Shown here: piece after piece, positions 18,110-25,370 of the stretch | Layout of the letters: every line of letters begins with the position of its first letter | Position numbering within the stretch: position 1 is the first letter of the stretch | Assembly (NCBI GenBank): GCA_902528515.1 | Contig: CABZTD010000008.1 | Span: forward strand, 1 to 64,000 | Reading direction: 5' to 3' | Source of the DNA: K189A clade bacterium | Lineage (GTDB): Bacteria > Pseudomonadota > Gammaproteobacteria > Pseudomonadales > Azotimanducaceae | DNA: 64,000 nucleotides | Made by a program: the position numbers and the translations under genes | Notes under the pieces: model-generated | Databases searched by the model: none | What the model was told of the DNA's origin: nothing | Seen by the model: the letters and a program-made list of their open reading frames with translations, nothing else

Positions 18110-20398
18110 TTACCCCAACGTAATCGGAATCGCCTTGTATCCTGCTGACTCAAAAGCCTGCTGCACAGTGCTGCTAGCATCTGGGCATAGCGCGATCATG
18201 GAGCCGCCGCCGCCGCCGCCAGTAAGCTTGGCGCCAATGGCCCCATGCTTGCGAGCAATATGCACGAGCTCTTCCAGCTCCGGAGTGGAGAGCTGCAGTG
18301 CATTCAGATAACCGTGGCATAGGTTCATCAATTCACCCAGCTCCGCGAGTCGACCCTCTTGGAGGGCGTCATGACCTAGTTCGGTAAGCTGTCCGATCTG
18401 GTCGAATATACTGTCGTATCGATCAGGGTACTGCTGCCACGACGCGCGTACGCGCGCCACCGTGTCGGCGGTAAGGCTTTCTTTTCCGGTAATACCAATT
18501 ACCAATTCTAGAGACTGCCCTAAATTGATAGTTTTGAACTTAGCCTGCTGCTGGTCTTGATCTTGATTTCTTTGATACAGCAGCGGTGTGCCGTATGTGG
18601 CGACGGTGTTATCGATACCAGAGGGTGTGCCATGAGCGGTTTTTTCGCACTCGAAGGCCAGTTCGTTGATGCGACCATCGCTCAGGTTTAGATCATAGGC
18701 GTGATCTACCGCGCGCAAGATAGCAACTGCCAAAGCGGATGAACCACCAAGACCCATTGCGCGAGGAATGTGCGGGAACACCTCGATGGTCGTATTTTGC
18801 TCTGCTAAGCCAAGTCGACTAAGCATGGTGGCAATAATGCCGGCGAACCCTGGGGTGGCAGTTCGTACTCGCTGTTCGATCCCCCAGCGTGGTATGAGTA
18901 CATTGATACCGTCACCTTCCTTTCGCACCGTGGCCTCCACTGCAATGGGAATTGGTAAGGCAATGGCAGGCCGACCATAAACGACGGCATGTTCGCCCAA
19001 CAGAATAATTTTTCCGTAGGCGGATTGACGCTCAGCAGTTTCTGGCATCGCGACCTGACGCGAAAGGTTTTTGGCGATTTCCTGGGCCTTCCACACTTTG
19101 ATTTCACCGGATTCGATCAAGCTTTCGACAACGGATTCAAACACGTTCTCGGCAACGCCCGCGGTACTAGCCACGCTGCGTGCATGTAGGTTCATATGGT
19201 TTTGCTGAATGCCGTCGGTCGAAAGTGCGCGCAGGGCAGCAAAGTTCTGAGCCAGACCGATGACGCCCATGATGCCCGCAAGTTCTGATGCGTTAGGAGA
19301 GCCTAGCAGGCGATGATTGATGCGCACGCTTGGATTGATTTCAAGGGACCCTCCAACGGTGCCGACTTTCATGGGTATTGCGATCTCACCAACGAGATAA
19401 CCCGTCTCGCGCTTATGCCAGCGGGTAAGAGCTTGATAGCGACCACTACGTGCCGCGTAGGCGTGGGCTGCGGCCTCGATAGCACGCCAGTCATTGCCGG
19501 TTGCTAGCGCAACGGCGTCTATGCCGTTCATGATCCCCTTGTTGTGAGTTGCGGCGCGGTAAGGGTCAGCCAGTGCCAGGTCATTGGCCAGTACGATTCC
19601 GTCGCGTACTTCCTCGCCACTGTAGCCCTTGCCCTCTAAGTTCCTTACTGGAATGCGGACCATAGCGCGAGCGATCGCTCTGTCGGTGAGGTTGGACAAA
19701 ATACGCAGAAATACCTTGCCGCCGGTGAGACCCTCAACATAGGAGGCAACGCCTTCGCACATGGTGTTAACCAAGTTGGCGCCCATGGCATCTCGTGTAT
19801 CGACTAACAGGTGCATGACCACCATCAATCGCCCGTCTTCTTCGGCCTCATAATCAAATACTTCTATATCTAGCGCACCGCCGCCTCGGGCGATCATTTT
19901 CGGATGCAGGCTGTTCGCCAATGCGACGATATCCTCTCGGTGCTCGATCAGCTTCTGCCTGACTTTTTTCGGGTCTGAATCGATTACGATCTGCACTTGG
20001 CCGATCAAAATTGGGTCAACTGGCTCGACAGTAAAGCCACCACCCAATCGCGCCATGCGGGCAGCGCCTGATAAACCAGCGACGATCGATGGCTCCTCCA
20101 CGACCAGGGGCACGACATAGTCACGGTTGTTAATTAAGAAATTCAGCGCCACGCCCATAGGTAGCCCAAACACGCCGACAACGTTTTCAATCATCTTGTC
20201 GGCGACGTTTAGCTGCATTTGGTGGTCGCCGCTGCTCAGCAGCTGCACATCGTCGCTGCTCAGCATGCCTCGCTGATGCAGGGCGCTTATGCGCTCTGCG
20301 ATGGGCATGCGGAAAAAATTAGGTATGCGTGATGAACCCTCCTGCTTCGAGTGGTCAGCAGTAGACGAATCCTTATCCGCGCTCGAGTACGACGCCAT
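18110..20398 (-). CDS. Fused class II HMG-CoA reductase - mevalonate kinase
   Basis: A 762-residue bifunctional protein. Residues about 24-447 are a class II (degradative-type) HMG-CoA reductase: EEPSIVAG with the catalytic Glu (101/102), THNKGIMNGIDAVALATGND with Lys287 and Asp303, and QNHMNLHAR with His401. Spacings match the Pseudomonas mevalonii enzyme. Residues about 455-762 are a GHMP mevalonate kinase: YGKIILLGEHAVVYG (461-475), the phosphate loop GLGGSSA (549-555), GTPSGID with a catalytic Asp596, and LTGGGGGGS (726-733). The linker is under 15 residues and there is no stop or frameshift between them. The protein would convert HMG-CoA to mevalonate and then mevalonate to 5-phosphomevalonate. 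It is the last gene of the operon and overlaps the phosphomevalonate kinase gene by 26 bases. Confidence 0.95.
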   Translation of the reverse strand: MASYSSADKDSSTADHSKQEGSSRIPNFFRMPIAERISALHQRGMLSSDDVQLLSSGDHQMQLNVADKMIENVVGVFGLPMGVALNFLINNRDYVVPLVVEEPSIVAGLSGAARMARLGGGFTVEPVDPILIGQVQIVIDSDPKKVRQKLIEHREDIVALANSLHPKMIARGGGALDIEVFDYEAEEDGRLMVVMHLLVDTRDAMGANLVNTMCEGVASYVEGLTGGKVFLRILSNLTDRAIARAMVRIPVRNLEGKGYSGEEVRDGIVLANDLALADPYRAATHNKGIMNGIDAVALATGNDWRAIEAAAHAYAARSGRYQALTRWHKRETGYLVGEIAIPMKVGTVGGSLEINPSVRINHRLLGSPNASELAGIMGVIGLAQNFAALRALSTDGIQQNHMNLHARSVASTAGVAENVFESVVESLIESGEIKVWKAQEIAKNLSRQVAMPETAERQSAYGKIILLGEHAVVYGRPAIALPIPIAVEATVRKEGDGINVLIPRWGIEQRVRTATPGFAGIIATMLSRLGLAEQNTTIEVFPHIPRAMGLGGSSALAVAILRAVDHAYDLNLSDGRINELAFECEKTAHGTPSGIDNTVATYGTPLLYQRNQDQDQQQAKFKTINLGQSLELVIGITGKESLTADTVARVRASWQQYPDRYDSIFDQIGQLTELGHDALQEGRLAELGELMNLCHGYLNALQLSTPELEELVHIARKHGAIGAKLTGGGGGGSMIALCPDASSTVQQAFESAGYKAIPITLG

Positions 20399-21329
20399 GG
20401 GAGGCCATCTCCAAATCTAGTGGGCTGAAGCCGTCTTCTACAACCCGTTGTCGAAATACTGCCAGAGCATAAGGATCGTCGGAAAAACCAATGCCAATAT
20501 CTCCTCCGCCAGCGCCGCAAGGTTTGTATAGCACGCCTGAGGCGGCCGCAAGTGTACCTAACCTAATATGTTCATGGGTGAAAATATTCAGGCGGGCGGC
20601 GTCATCGAAGGTTTTCAGCGCTGCGCAGTATGAGGCCAAAGCTTCCAAGTTCGCCGCCCCGTCACTCAGGCAAGTGCTGGCAGCAACCAAGTCATCAAGA
20701 GGTGCGACATCGGCTTCTCGCCGCCATTCATCGAAAGAAACTACATAGCCTTGAGTTCCAGCACTTTTACCGCTGAAAACGACCTGCCAATGCAATTCGG
20801 CGGGCAGCTCTGCCGGAGTCGCTTCGCCTTGCTGAAAACGAATTAGACCGCCGTGCCATGCGCTGGCAATATCAAGTCCACTGCCTCTGCCACCTTGCCA
20901 GTCTCGGTGTATGGACATGGCCTCGGTCAGGGTCGGATTTCTAGCGGTTAGCTCGCAAAGCAGTCGATAGGTCGCCGCACAAACTGCTGCCGATGAGCCA
21001 AGGCCCAGCTTCCGACTGTCCTGGAAAAATGCTGAACTATCAGTATGAATCCGCATCGCCTGCCCGCATTGATCCAGGGAGACAAAGCCCCAATGCCTTA
21101 AGATCGCCGCGAGTAATGCAGTAGACGAATTCTTTGGTAATTCGTTGGCCGGGCAGGATGCAGGTTTGGCCTTAAAGCCCTGACTCGAAAAATGCCATTC
21201 GTCGTCAGTGGATCGAGAGGCCGCAACGGTTGCTGGTGTGTTCAGGGCCATAACGCCAGCGGCTGCACCGACTAGCACGGCGTATTCACCCCACAGAACG
21301 ACCTTGCCAGGGGCAGTCGTTTTGATCAT
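20373..21329 (-). CDS. Phosphomevalonate kinase (GHMP family)
   Basis: A 318-residue GHMP kinase. It has the N-terminal APGKVVLWGEYAVL (6-19), the ATP phosphate loop KLGLGSSAAV in the middle, GGRGSGLDIASAWHGG, and a C-terminal motif KPCGAGGGDIG. This pattern and its place between mvaD and the HMG-CoA reductase/mevalonate kinase fusion support phosphorylation of 5-phosphomevalonate to the diphosphate. Its start overlaps the end of mvaD by 4 bases and its end overlaps the start of the fusion gene by 26 bases, so the operon is tightly coupled. Assignment of substrate rests partly on context, because GHMP kinases are hard to tell apart by motif. Confidence 0.87.
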   Translation of the reverse strand: MIKTTAPGKVVLWGEYAVLVGAAAGVMALNTPATVAASRSTDDEWHFSSQGFKAKPASCPANELPKNSSTALLAAILRHWGFVSLDQCGQAMRIHTDSSAFFQDSRKLGLGSSAAVCAATYRLLCELTARNPTLTEAMSIHRDWQGGRGSGLDIASAWHGGLIRFQQGEATPAELPAELHWQVVFSGKSAGTQGYVVSFDEWRREADVAPLDDLVAASTCLSDGAANLEALASYCAALKTFDDAARLNIFTHEHIRLGTLAAASGVLYKPCGAGGGDIGIGFSDDPYALAVFRQRVVEDGFSPLDLEMASHGVVLERG

Positions 21330-22261
21330 TCGATCACTCGCGCACCGTCACCCAGATGGCTTCGAATGATCTTGATTACCCCGGGTACATCGCCGAGAGC
21401 GCTGGCGACCGCGTCGGCGCTGGCAGATAAACAAACCGCCTTAATTTGCGGGCCTGCGTCTACCGTAAAGAACACATTGTGTCCGGAGGAGCGCAGGCTT
21501 CGCACCCTATCCATGCACGTAATGCTGGCAGGAGTCCAGTAGCTTAAGGTTGGCTGGCTGGTAAGCATGACTGAGTGCATTTTCAGGCAGCTTAGCTCGG
21601 CCACAGCACTCAATGCCGTAAAGTCTTTGATGCCAATCGCATCCGAGGCTGCGGTGAAATCTGCTTCAGCATCCCGCAGCCAAGCGCTGTAAAAGGATGA
21701 AGTCAACCGTGAGCGCTCCATGCCTTCTCCAGAGCTGACGTTCTTGGCATCCGTGCTTGTAATGGCAACGACCACCTCCAAGGCCCAGTGATCTTTTTTT
21801 GCTATGGGCACAGCCAACCACAGAGGTCCCGTTAACGCAACGAAACCGCCATAGATCGATCTAGCGGCGCTAGCGGATCCTATGCGCGCCCACTGGGAGC
21901 ATGTGGCTTCATTGAGTCCCAATTCACATAATGCATTTATAGCGGTAATAAGGGCCGCAAATCCTGATGCTGAGGACGCCAAGCCAGCACTGGTGGGAAA
22001 GTCGTTACTACTGTGTATTTCAAGTGGCGGAATATCGAAGCTGCCACGCAGAGTTTTCAGCCAGCGCCAAAGTTTGGGGTCATCGGCAGGGGCGCCATTG
22101 AGTACGAAGGTATCTCTAGCGGCTTTAGAAATGTTAGTCGTGGTAGTAAGCCCCGCCAGTGTGATCGATAAATTTGGTGTTGCCGGAAAATTACCCGACC
22201 GCTCCTGTTTGCCCCAGTACTTCACCAGTGCAATGTTGGGGTGTGCTTGCGCCGTTGTCAT
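21326..22261 (-). CDS. mvaD: Diphosphomevalonate decarboxylase
   Basis: A 311-residue GHMP-fold enzyme that phosphorylates and decarboxylates mevalonate diphosphate to isopentenyl diphosphate. Diagnostic segments are NIALVKYWGKQE (9-20), the phosphate loop FPTSAGLASSASGFAAL, GSASAARSIYGGFV and FTVDAGPQIKAVC near the C terminus. These are specific to this decarboxylase within the GHMP family. It starts 14 bases after an amidase gene and overlaps the phosphomevalonate kinase gene by 4 bases (ATGA). No isopentenyl-diphosphate isomerase or HMG-CoA synthase gene is present in the window. Confidence 0.94.
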   Translation of the reverse strand: MTTAQAHPNIALVKYWGKQERSGNFPATPNLSITLAGLTTTTNISKAARDTFVLNGAPADDPKLWRWLKTLRGSFDIPPLEIHSSNDFPTSAGLASSASGFAALITAINALCELGLNEATCSQWARIGSASAARSIYGGFVALTGPLWLAVPIAKKDHWALEVVVAITSTDAKNVSSGEGMERSRLTSSFYSAWLRDAEADFTAASDAIGIKDFTALSAVAELSCLKMHSVMLTSQPTLSYWTPASITCMDRVRSLRSSGHNVFFTVDAGPQIKAVCLSASADAVASALGDVPGVIKIIRSHLGDGARVIE

Positions 22262-22275
22262 TGGCTCAAACCCGT

Positions 22276-23730
22276 TTAGCTGTACGCATCTGGGGGCGTA
22301 AACGCAAAACCTAGACGCTCAAGTTCTTCTGCAATACCGATGGTGATCAGATCGCCGTATTCTGGCCCAACGATCTGCACGCCAATGGGTAGGCCGTCCT
22401 TGTTCAGGCCCGTGGGAATCACCGTTGACGGTAGGTAGGCGACGCCGGTTAAACCTGCCCAAAACACTTGTTCGAAGTATGGCCGCTCGTCGTCACCGAC
22501 CAGGATAGTTCGTTCACCAAATGGTCGGTGATCGTGGGCAAAGGCCGCAGTCGGCATGATCGGCATAATCAAAGCATCAAAGTCCGCAAAGTACTCGTGC
22601 CACGCCCAGCGTAATTTGTGACGAGCCTCATTGGCCGCAGACCAATCTCGAAATGATGAAACCTGACTTCGAAAAACACGAGCGGCTTCGCTGTCATCCT
22701 CTTGGTTGAGGTCCTTCACATGCTCAACCAACGTACTGTAATTCTCGTCGGGCATGCGCGAAGCCATGGTGGCATGTAGCAGATGCTGATAGATCCTATG
22801 CGATTCTTGAGTCTCGAATCCTGGTCGCGACGATTCGTCTATCTGCGCGCCAGCGTCGCGCAGGGCCGACGTAACCAGGTCAACCCGTGCTTCAACATCC
22901 TTGGCTACCGGAAAATTCTCTGCGCTTCGCCATATACCAATGCGTAGGTCCGACAGTTTGCGCAGGCCTAAGTCCGGCATATTCAGCTTGTATCCCCGTG
23001 CCGCAATGGGATTTGGACCTGCCAACAGGTTTAAGGCGGTGCGCAGATCCTGGGCAGATCGTGCCATTGGGCCAATGACGGAGATATCTGGCATCGCGCG
23101 CACGCTAGGTAATGCCGCGTGGCCTTTCATCCACACCAGGCTGTGGGTTGGCTTGTGGCCGAACACCCCACAAAAATGCGCTGGATTGCGGATGGAGCCA
23201 CCGATATCTGAACCGATTTCCAGTCCAGTAAGGCCAGCGGCTAGGGCGGCGGCCGAACCACCAGAAGATCCGCCCGAACCCTTTGAGTGATCGAAGGGAT
23301 TATTAGTGGTGCCGTATACATCGTTGTAGCTCTGAAAGTCTGCTAACGAAATCGGAATGTTGGTTTTACCAAAAACATTGGCACCGGCTGCTTTGAGCCT
23401 TTTGATGGCCTCAGCGTCTTCAAAAAATACGTTGTCCTTAAGCGCGGGATTACCCCAAGTCGAGGCGGTGCCGGCGAGGTGGAAAGATTCCTTTACGGTC
23501 ATGGGCACGCCGTGAAGAGGTCCATGCATCTTGCCCTTGGCAAGGTCTGCGTCGGCCTGTTCGGCGTCGGCTAGCGCTTGCTCTCGCGTATCGACGACGA
23601 TGGCGTTGAGTTTGCCGTTGTACGAGTCTGTTCGAGCCAAAAAAAAGTTGAGTAACTCAACTGCAGAAATATCTTTGCTTTGGACTCTTGCCGCCAACGC
23701 AGTGGCGGACGCAAACGCTAATTCGCTCAT
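22276..23730 (-). CDS. Amidase signature family hydrolase, first gene of the mevalonate operon
   Basis: A 484-residue amidase with Lys80 (PMTVKESF), cis-Ser155 (GSGGSSGGSA) and nucleophile Ser179 (DIGGSIR); the 75- and 24-residue spacings match GatA. The C-terminal region LPSTVIPTGLNKDGLPIGVQIVGP is typical of amidases acting on aryl or aliphatic amides. It ends 14 bases before mvaD, so it is probably the promoter-proximal gene of the mevalonate operon, although its chemistry has no evident link to isoprenoids. No gatB or gatC is nearby. The substrate is unknown. Confidence 0.9.
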   Translation of the reverse strand: MSELAFASATALAARVQSKDISAVELLNFFLARTDSYNGKLNAIVVDTREQALADAEQADADLAKGKMHGPLHGVPMTVKESFHLAGTASTWGNPALKDNVFFEDAEAIKRLKAAGANVFGKTNIPISLADFQSYNDVYGTTNNPFDHSKGSGGSSGGSAAALAAGLTGLEIGSDIGGSIRNPAHFCGVFGHKPTHSLVWMKGHAALPSVRAMPDISVIGPMARSAQDLRTALNLLAGPNPIAARGYKLNMPDLGLRKLSDLRIGIWRSAENFPVAKDVEARVDLVTSALRDAGAQIDESSRPGFETQESHRIYQHLLHATMASRMPDENYSTLVEHVKDLNQEDDSEAARVFRSQVSSFRDWSAANEARHKLRWAWHEYFADFDALIMPIMPTAAFAHDHRPFGERTILVGDDERPYFEQVFWAGLTGVAYLPSTVIPTGLNKDGLPIGVQIVGPEYGDLITIGIAEELERLGFAFTPPDAYS

Positions 23731-23826
23731 GGTATTCTTTAATCCTCAGTCCTGCTAGCCGTGAGCCTGCCAAGTCAGATTATACTTGGCAACCAGCCCG
23801 ACATATCCATGAAGTGAGCTAAATGA

Positions 23827-24090
23827 TCAGCGATCGAGATCTTCCTTAAGGCGTTCCATCCAGCTTTCGATGGTTTTACGAGTTGGCGGCAGATCAAGCG
23901 CGATCAGGGCTAACCCGAGCGGAAACATCCAAAATCCGAGGATTGGTAAGAAGCCAAAAACGCCGCCAACCATGAAAAGCAGGCCAACGAGGCTACGAAT
24001 GCCTGGCGGCAGTTTTGTTTTTGCCCATATCAAAACGCGATATGAAAACGCCTTGGCCTGACGCCTTAGGTTTGATTTATGCTCTGGCAA
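23827..24090 (-). CDS. Small conserved inner-membrane protein of unknown function
   Basis: An 87-residue protein with a basic N terminus (RRQAKAFSYRV), two closely spaced hydrophobic stretches forming a helical hairpin at about 33-66 with the turn GFLPILGFWMFPLG, and a charged C-terminal tail (TRKTIESWMERLKEDLDR). I have seen this pattern in short proteobacterial hypothetical proteins, but no function is known. It lies 26 bases downstream of no gene and upstream of the MBL hydrolase on the same strand. Confidence 0.65.
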   Translation of the reverse strand: MPEHKSNLRRQAKAFSYRVLIWAKTKLPPGIRSLVGLLFMVGGVFGFLPILGFWMFPLGLALIALDLPPTRKTIESWMERLKEDLDR

Positions 24091-24116
24091 GGCGTTAACT
24101 TTTAGTCACGAACTGC

Positions 24117-25247
24117 TTAGACATAGGCGGGCTGATCGTTAGGCGACTCGTGATCATTCGGGTGGGTGCTTTGCGACAATTTAGGGTCTACGCAGAGATA
24201 TCGAAAAACACCGTCGTCCGACGACACGCGATGCAGGCGATTGCGGTGCATTAGCAAATGAACATGTGCGATTGCCTCACCCAGGGCCATCATCGTTTGT
24301 CGCGAATCCAGCTCGCGTGCGAACAGTACTGGCAGCAGATCCTTGGCAATTTGAGGTTCCACACAGGCCTCCTCGATAGCCAGCATACGGTCTTCATGAT
24401 GGTTAATCAGATCGCGTAGCCTAGGCTTAACTCCAAAAAACGGCAGATTGTGCGCGGGCAAAACGAAGGTGTCTTCGGGAATCAATTCTAAAAAGTGATC
24501 ATGGGACTCCATCCAGTTTTTTAGGGGATTCGCGTTGGGTTCTGTGGGGTGCACACTGACGTTGGAAGTAATGATGGGCAAAATTTGATCGCCTGAGATC
24601 AGCACCTTTAGCGCCGAGCTATAGAGGCAAGCGTGTTCTGGAGAGTGGCCAGAGCCAACGATGATCTGCCAGTCGGTCTCGCCGATGTGCAGAATTTGAT
24701 TGTCCTGCAAACGCTCGTAGCCTTGCACCATTGTCGGCATGCTCATTCCTTCAGACGAGCGAGACGCCCACATTTTGGCCAATTTCTCCAGGTAATCCCT
24801 GGGCATGCCAGCTTGCACATAGAATTTCTCACCGATCCATCCAGACTGGGAGTTACCGCCACCATTGGCGAAGGCCCGAGCCTGAAAGTATTCGCCTTGG
24901 GTCATATAGAGCGGGCATCGGAAGCGATCGGTGATGTGTTTGGCTTGGCCAATATGGTCTGGATGCATGTGGGTGCAAATGACGCCCAGCACAGGCCGAC
25001 CATCCATGGCATTGATAAAAACGTCTTCCCACACCTGCGTCGTTTGTGCGTTGGACAACCCGGTATCGACAATCCACCAACCGCCATGATCCTCAAGCAA
25101 GTACAAATTGATGAACGCCAAGGAGCCGCTCATCGGCATGGCAAGCCAAAAAACGCCGGGCGCTACTTCTTGAAGTTCACCTTTGGCGGGGCGCTCGTTT
25201 ATGGGGTAGGTGATTTCGTCGAAGGACGTAGGTCGTATAATGCTCAT
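24117..25247 (-). CDS. MBL-fold metallo-hydrolase
   Basis: A 376-residue metallo-beta-lactamase-fold hydrolase. The dinuclear metal motif THMHPDHIGQ is at 92-101 (HxHxDH), followed by GSGHSPEHA, LISGDQILP and PAHNLPFFG, which supply the remaining His and Asp ligands. A C-terminal helical extension (about 270-376) contains HVHLLMHR, as in the MBL proteins with a winged-helix-like tail (LACTB2-like). The start at 25247 is preferred to an upstream in-frame codon at 25325 because the fold begins immediately after it. Likely hydrolyses a thioester, ester or phosphodiester; the substrate is unknown. It is divergent from the CoA-transferase gene. Confidence 0.87.
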   Translation of the reverse strand: MSIIRPTSFDEITYPINERPAKGELQEVAPGVFWLAMPMSGSLAFINLYLLEDHGGWWIVDTGLSNAQTTQVWEDVFINAMDGRPVLGVICTHMHPDHIGQAKHITDRFRCPLYMTQGEYFQARAFANGGGNSQSGWIGEKFYVQAGMPRDYLEKLAKMWASRSSEGMSMPTMVQGYERLQDNQILHIGETDWQIIVGSGHSPEHACLYSSALKVLISGDQILPIITSNVSVHPTEPNANPLKNWMESHDHFLELIPEDTFVLPAHNLPFFGVKPRLRDLINHHEDRMLAIEEACVEPQIAKDLLPVLFARELDSRQTMMALGEAIAHVHLLMHRNRLHRVSSDDGVFRYLCVDPKLSQSTHPNDHESPNDQPAYV

Positions 25248-25370
25248 AGGCAGAGTATAGCTGCTGGGTGATGACAGCGCTGCTGGTGATTTGCATAGGC
25301 GCTCGTGGAAGGGTTGCCAAGCCAAGGACTTTGGTAGATTTTGATGGCAAGGAAGTGAGGAGAGGCGCTT

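Noticed and set aside
4125-23730. The three amidases as GatA (Glu-tRNA amidotransferase) subunits
   Set aside because: No gatB or gatC nearby, glnS is present in the window so the indirect Gln pathway is unlikely, and contexts are catabolic.
24633-25271. 212-codon plus-strand open frame opposite the MBL hydrolase
   Set aside because: It is a shadow of the clearly conserved MBL gene, with no family resemblance of its own.
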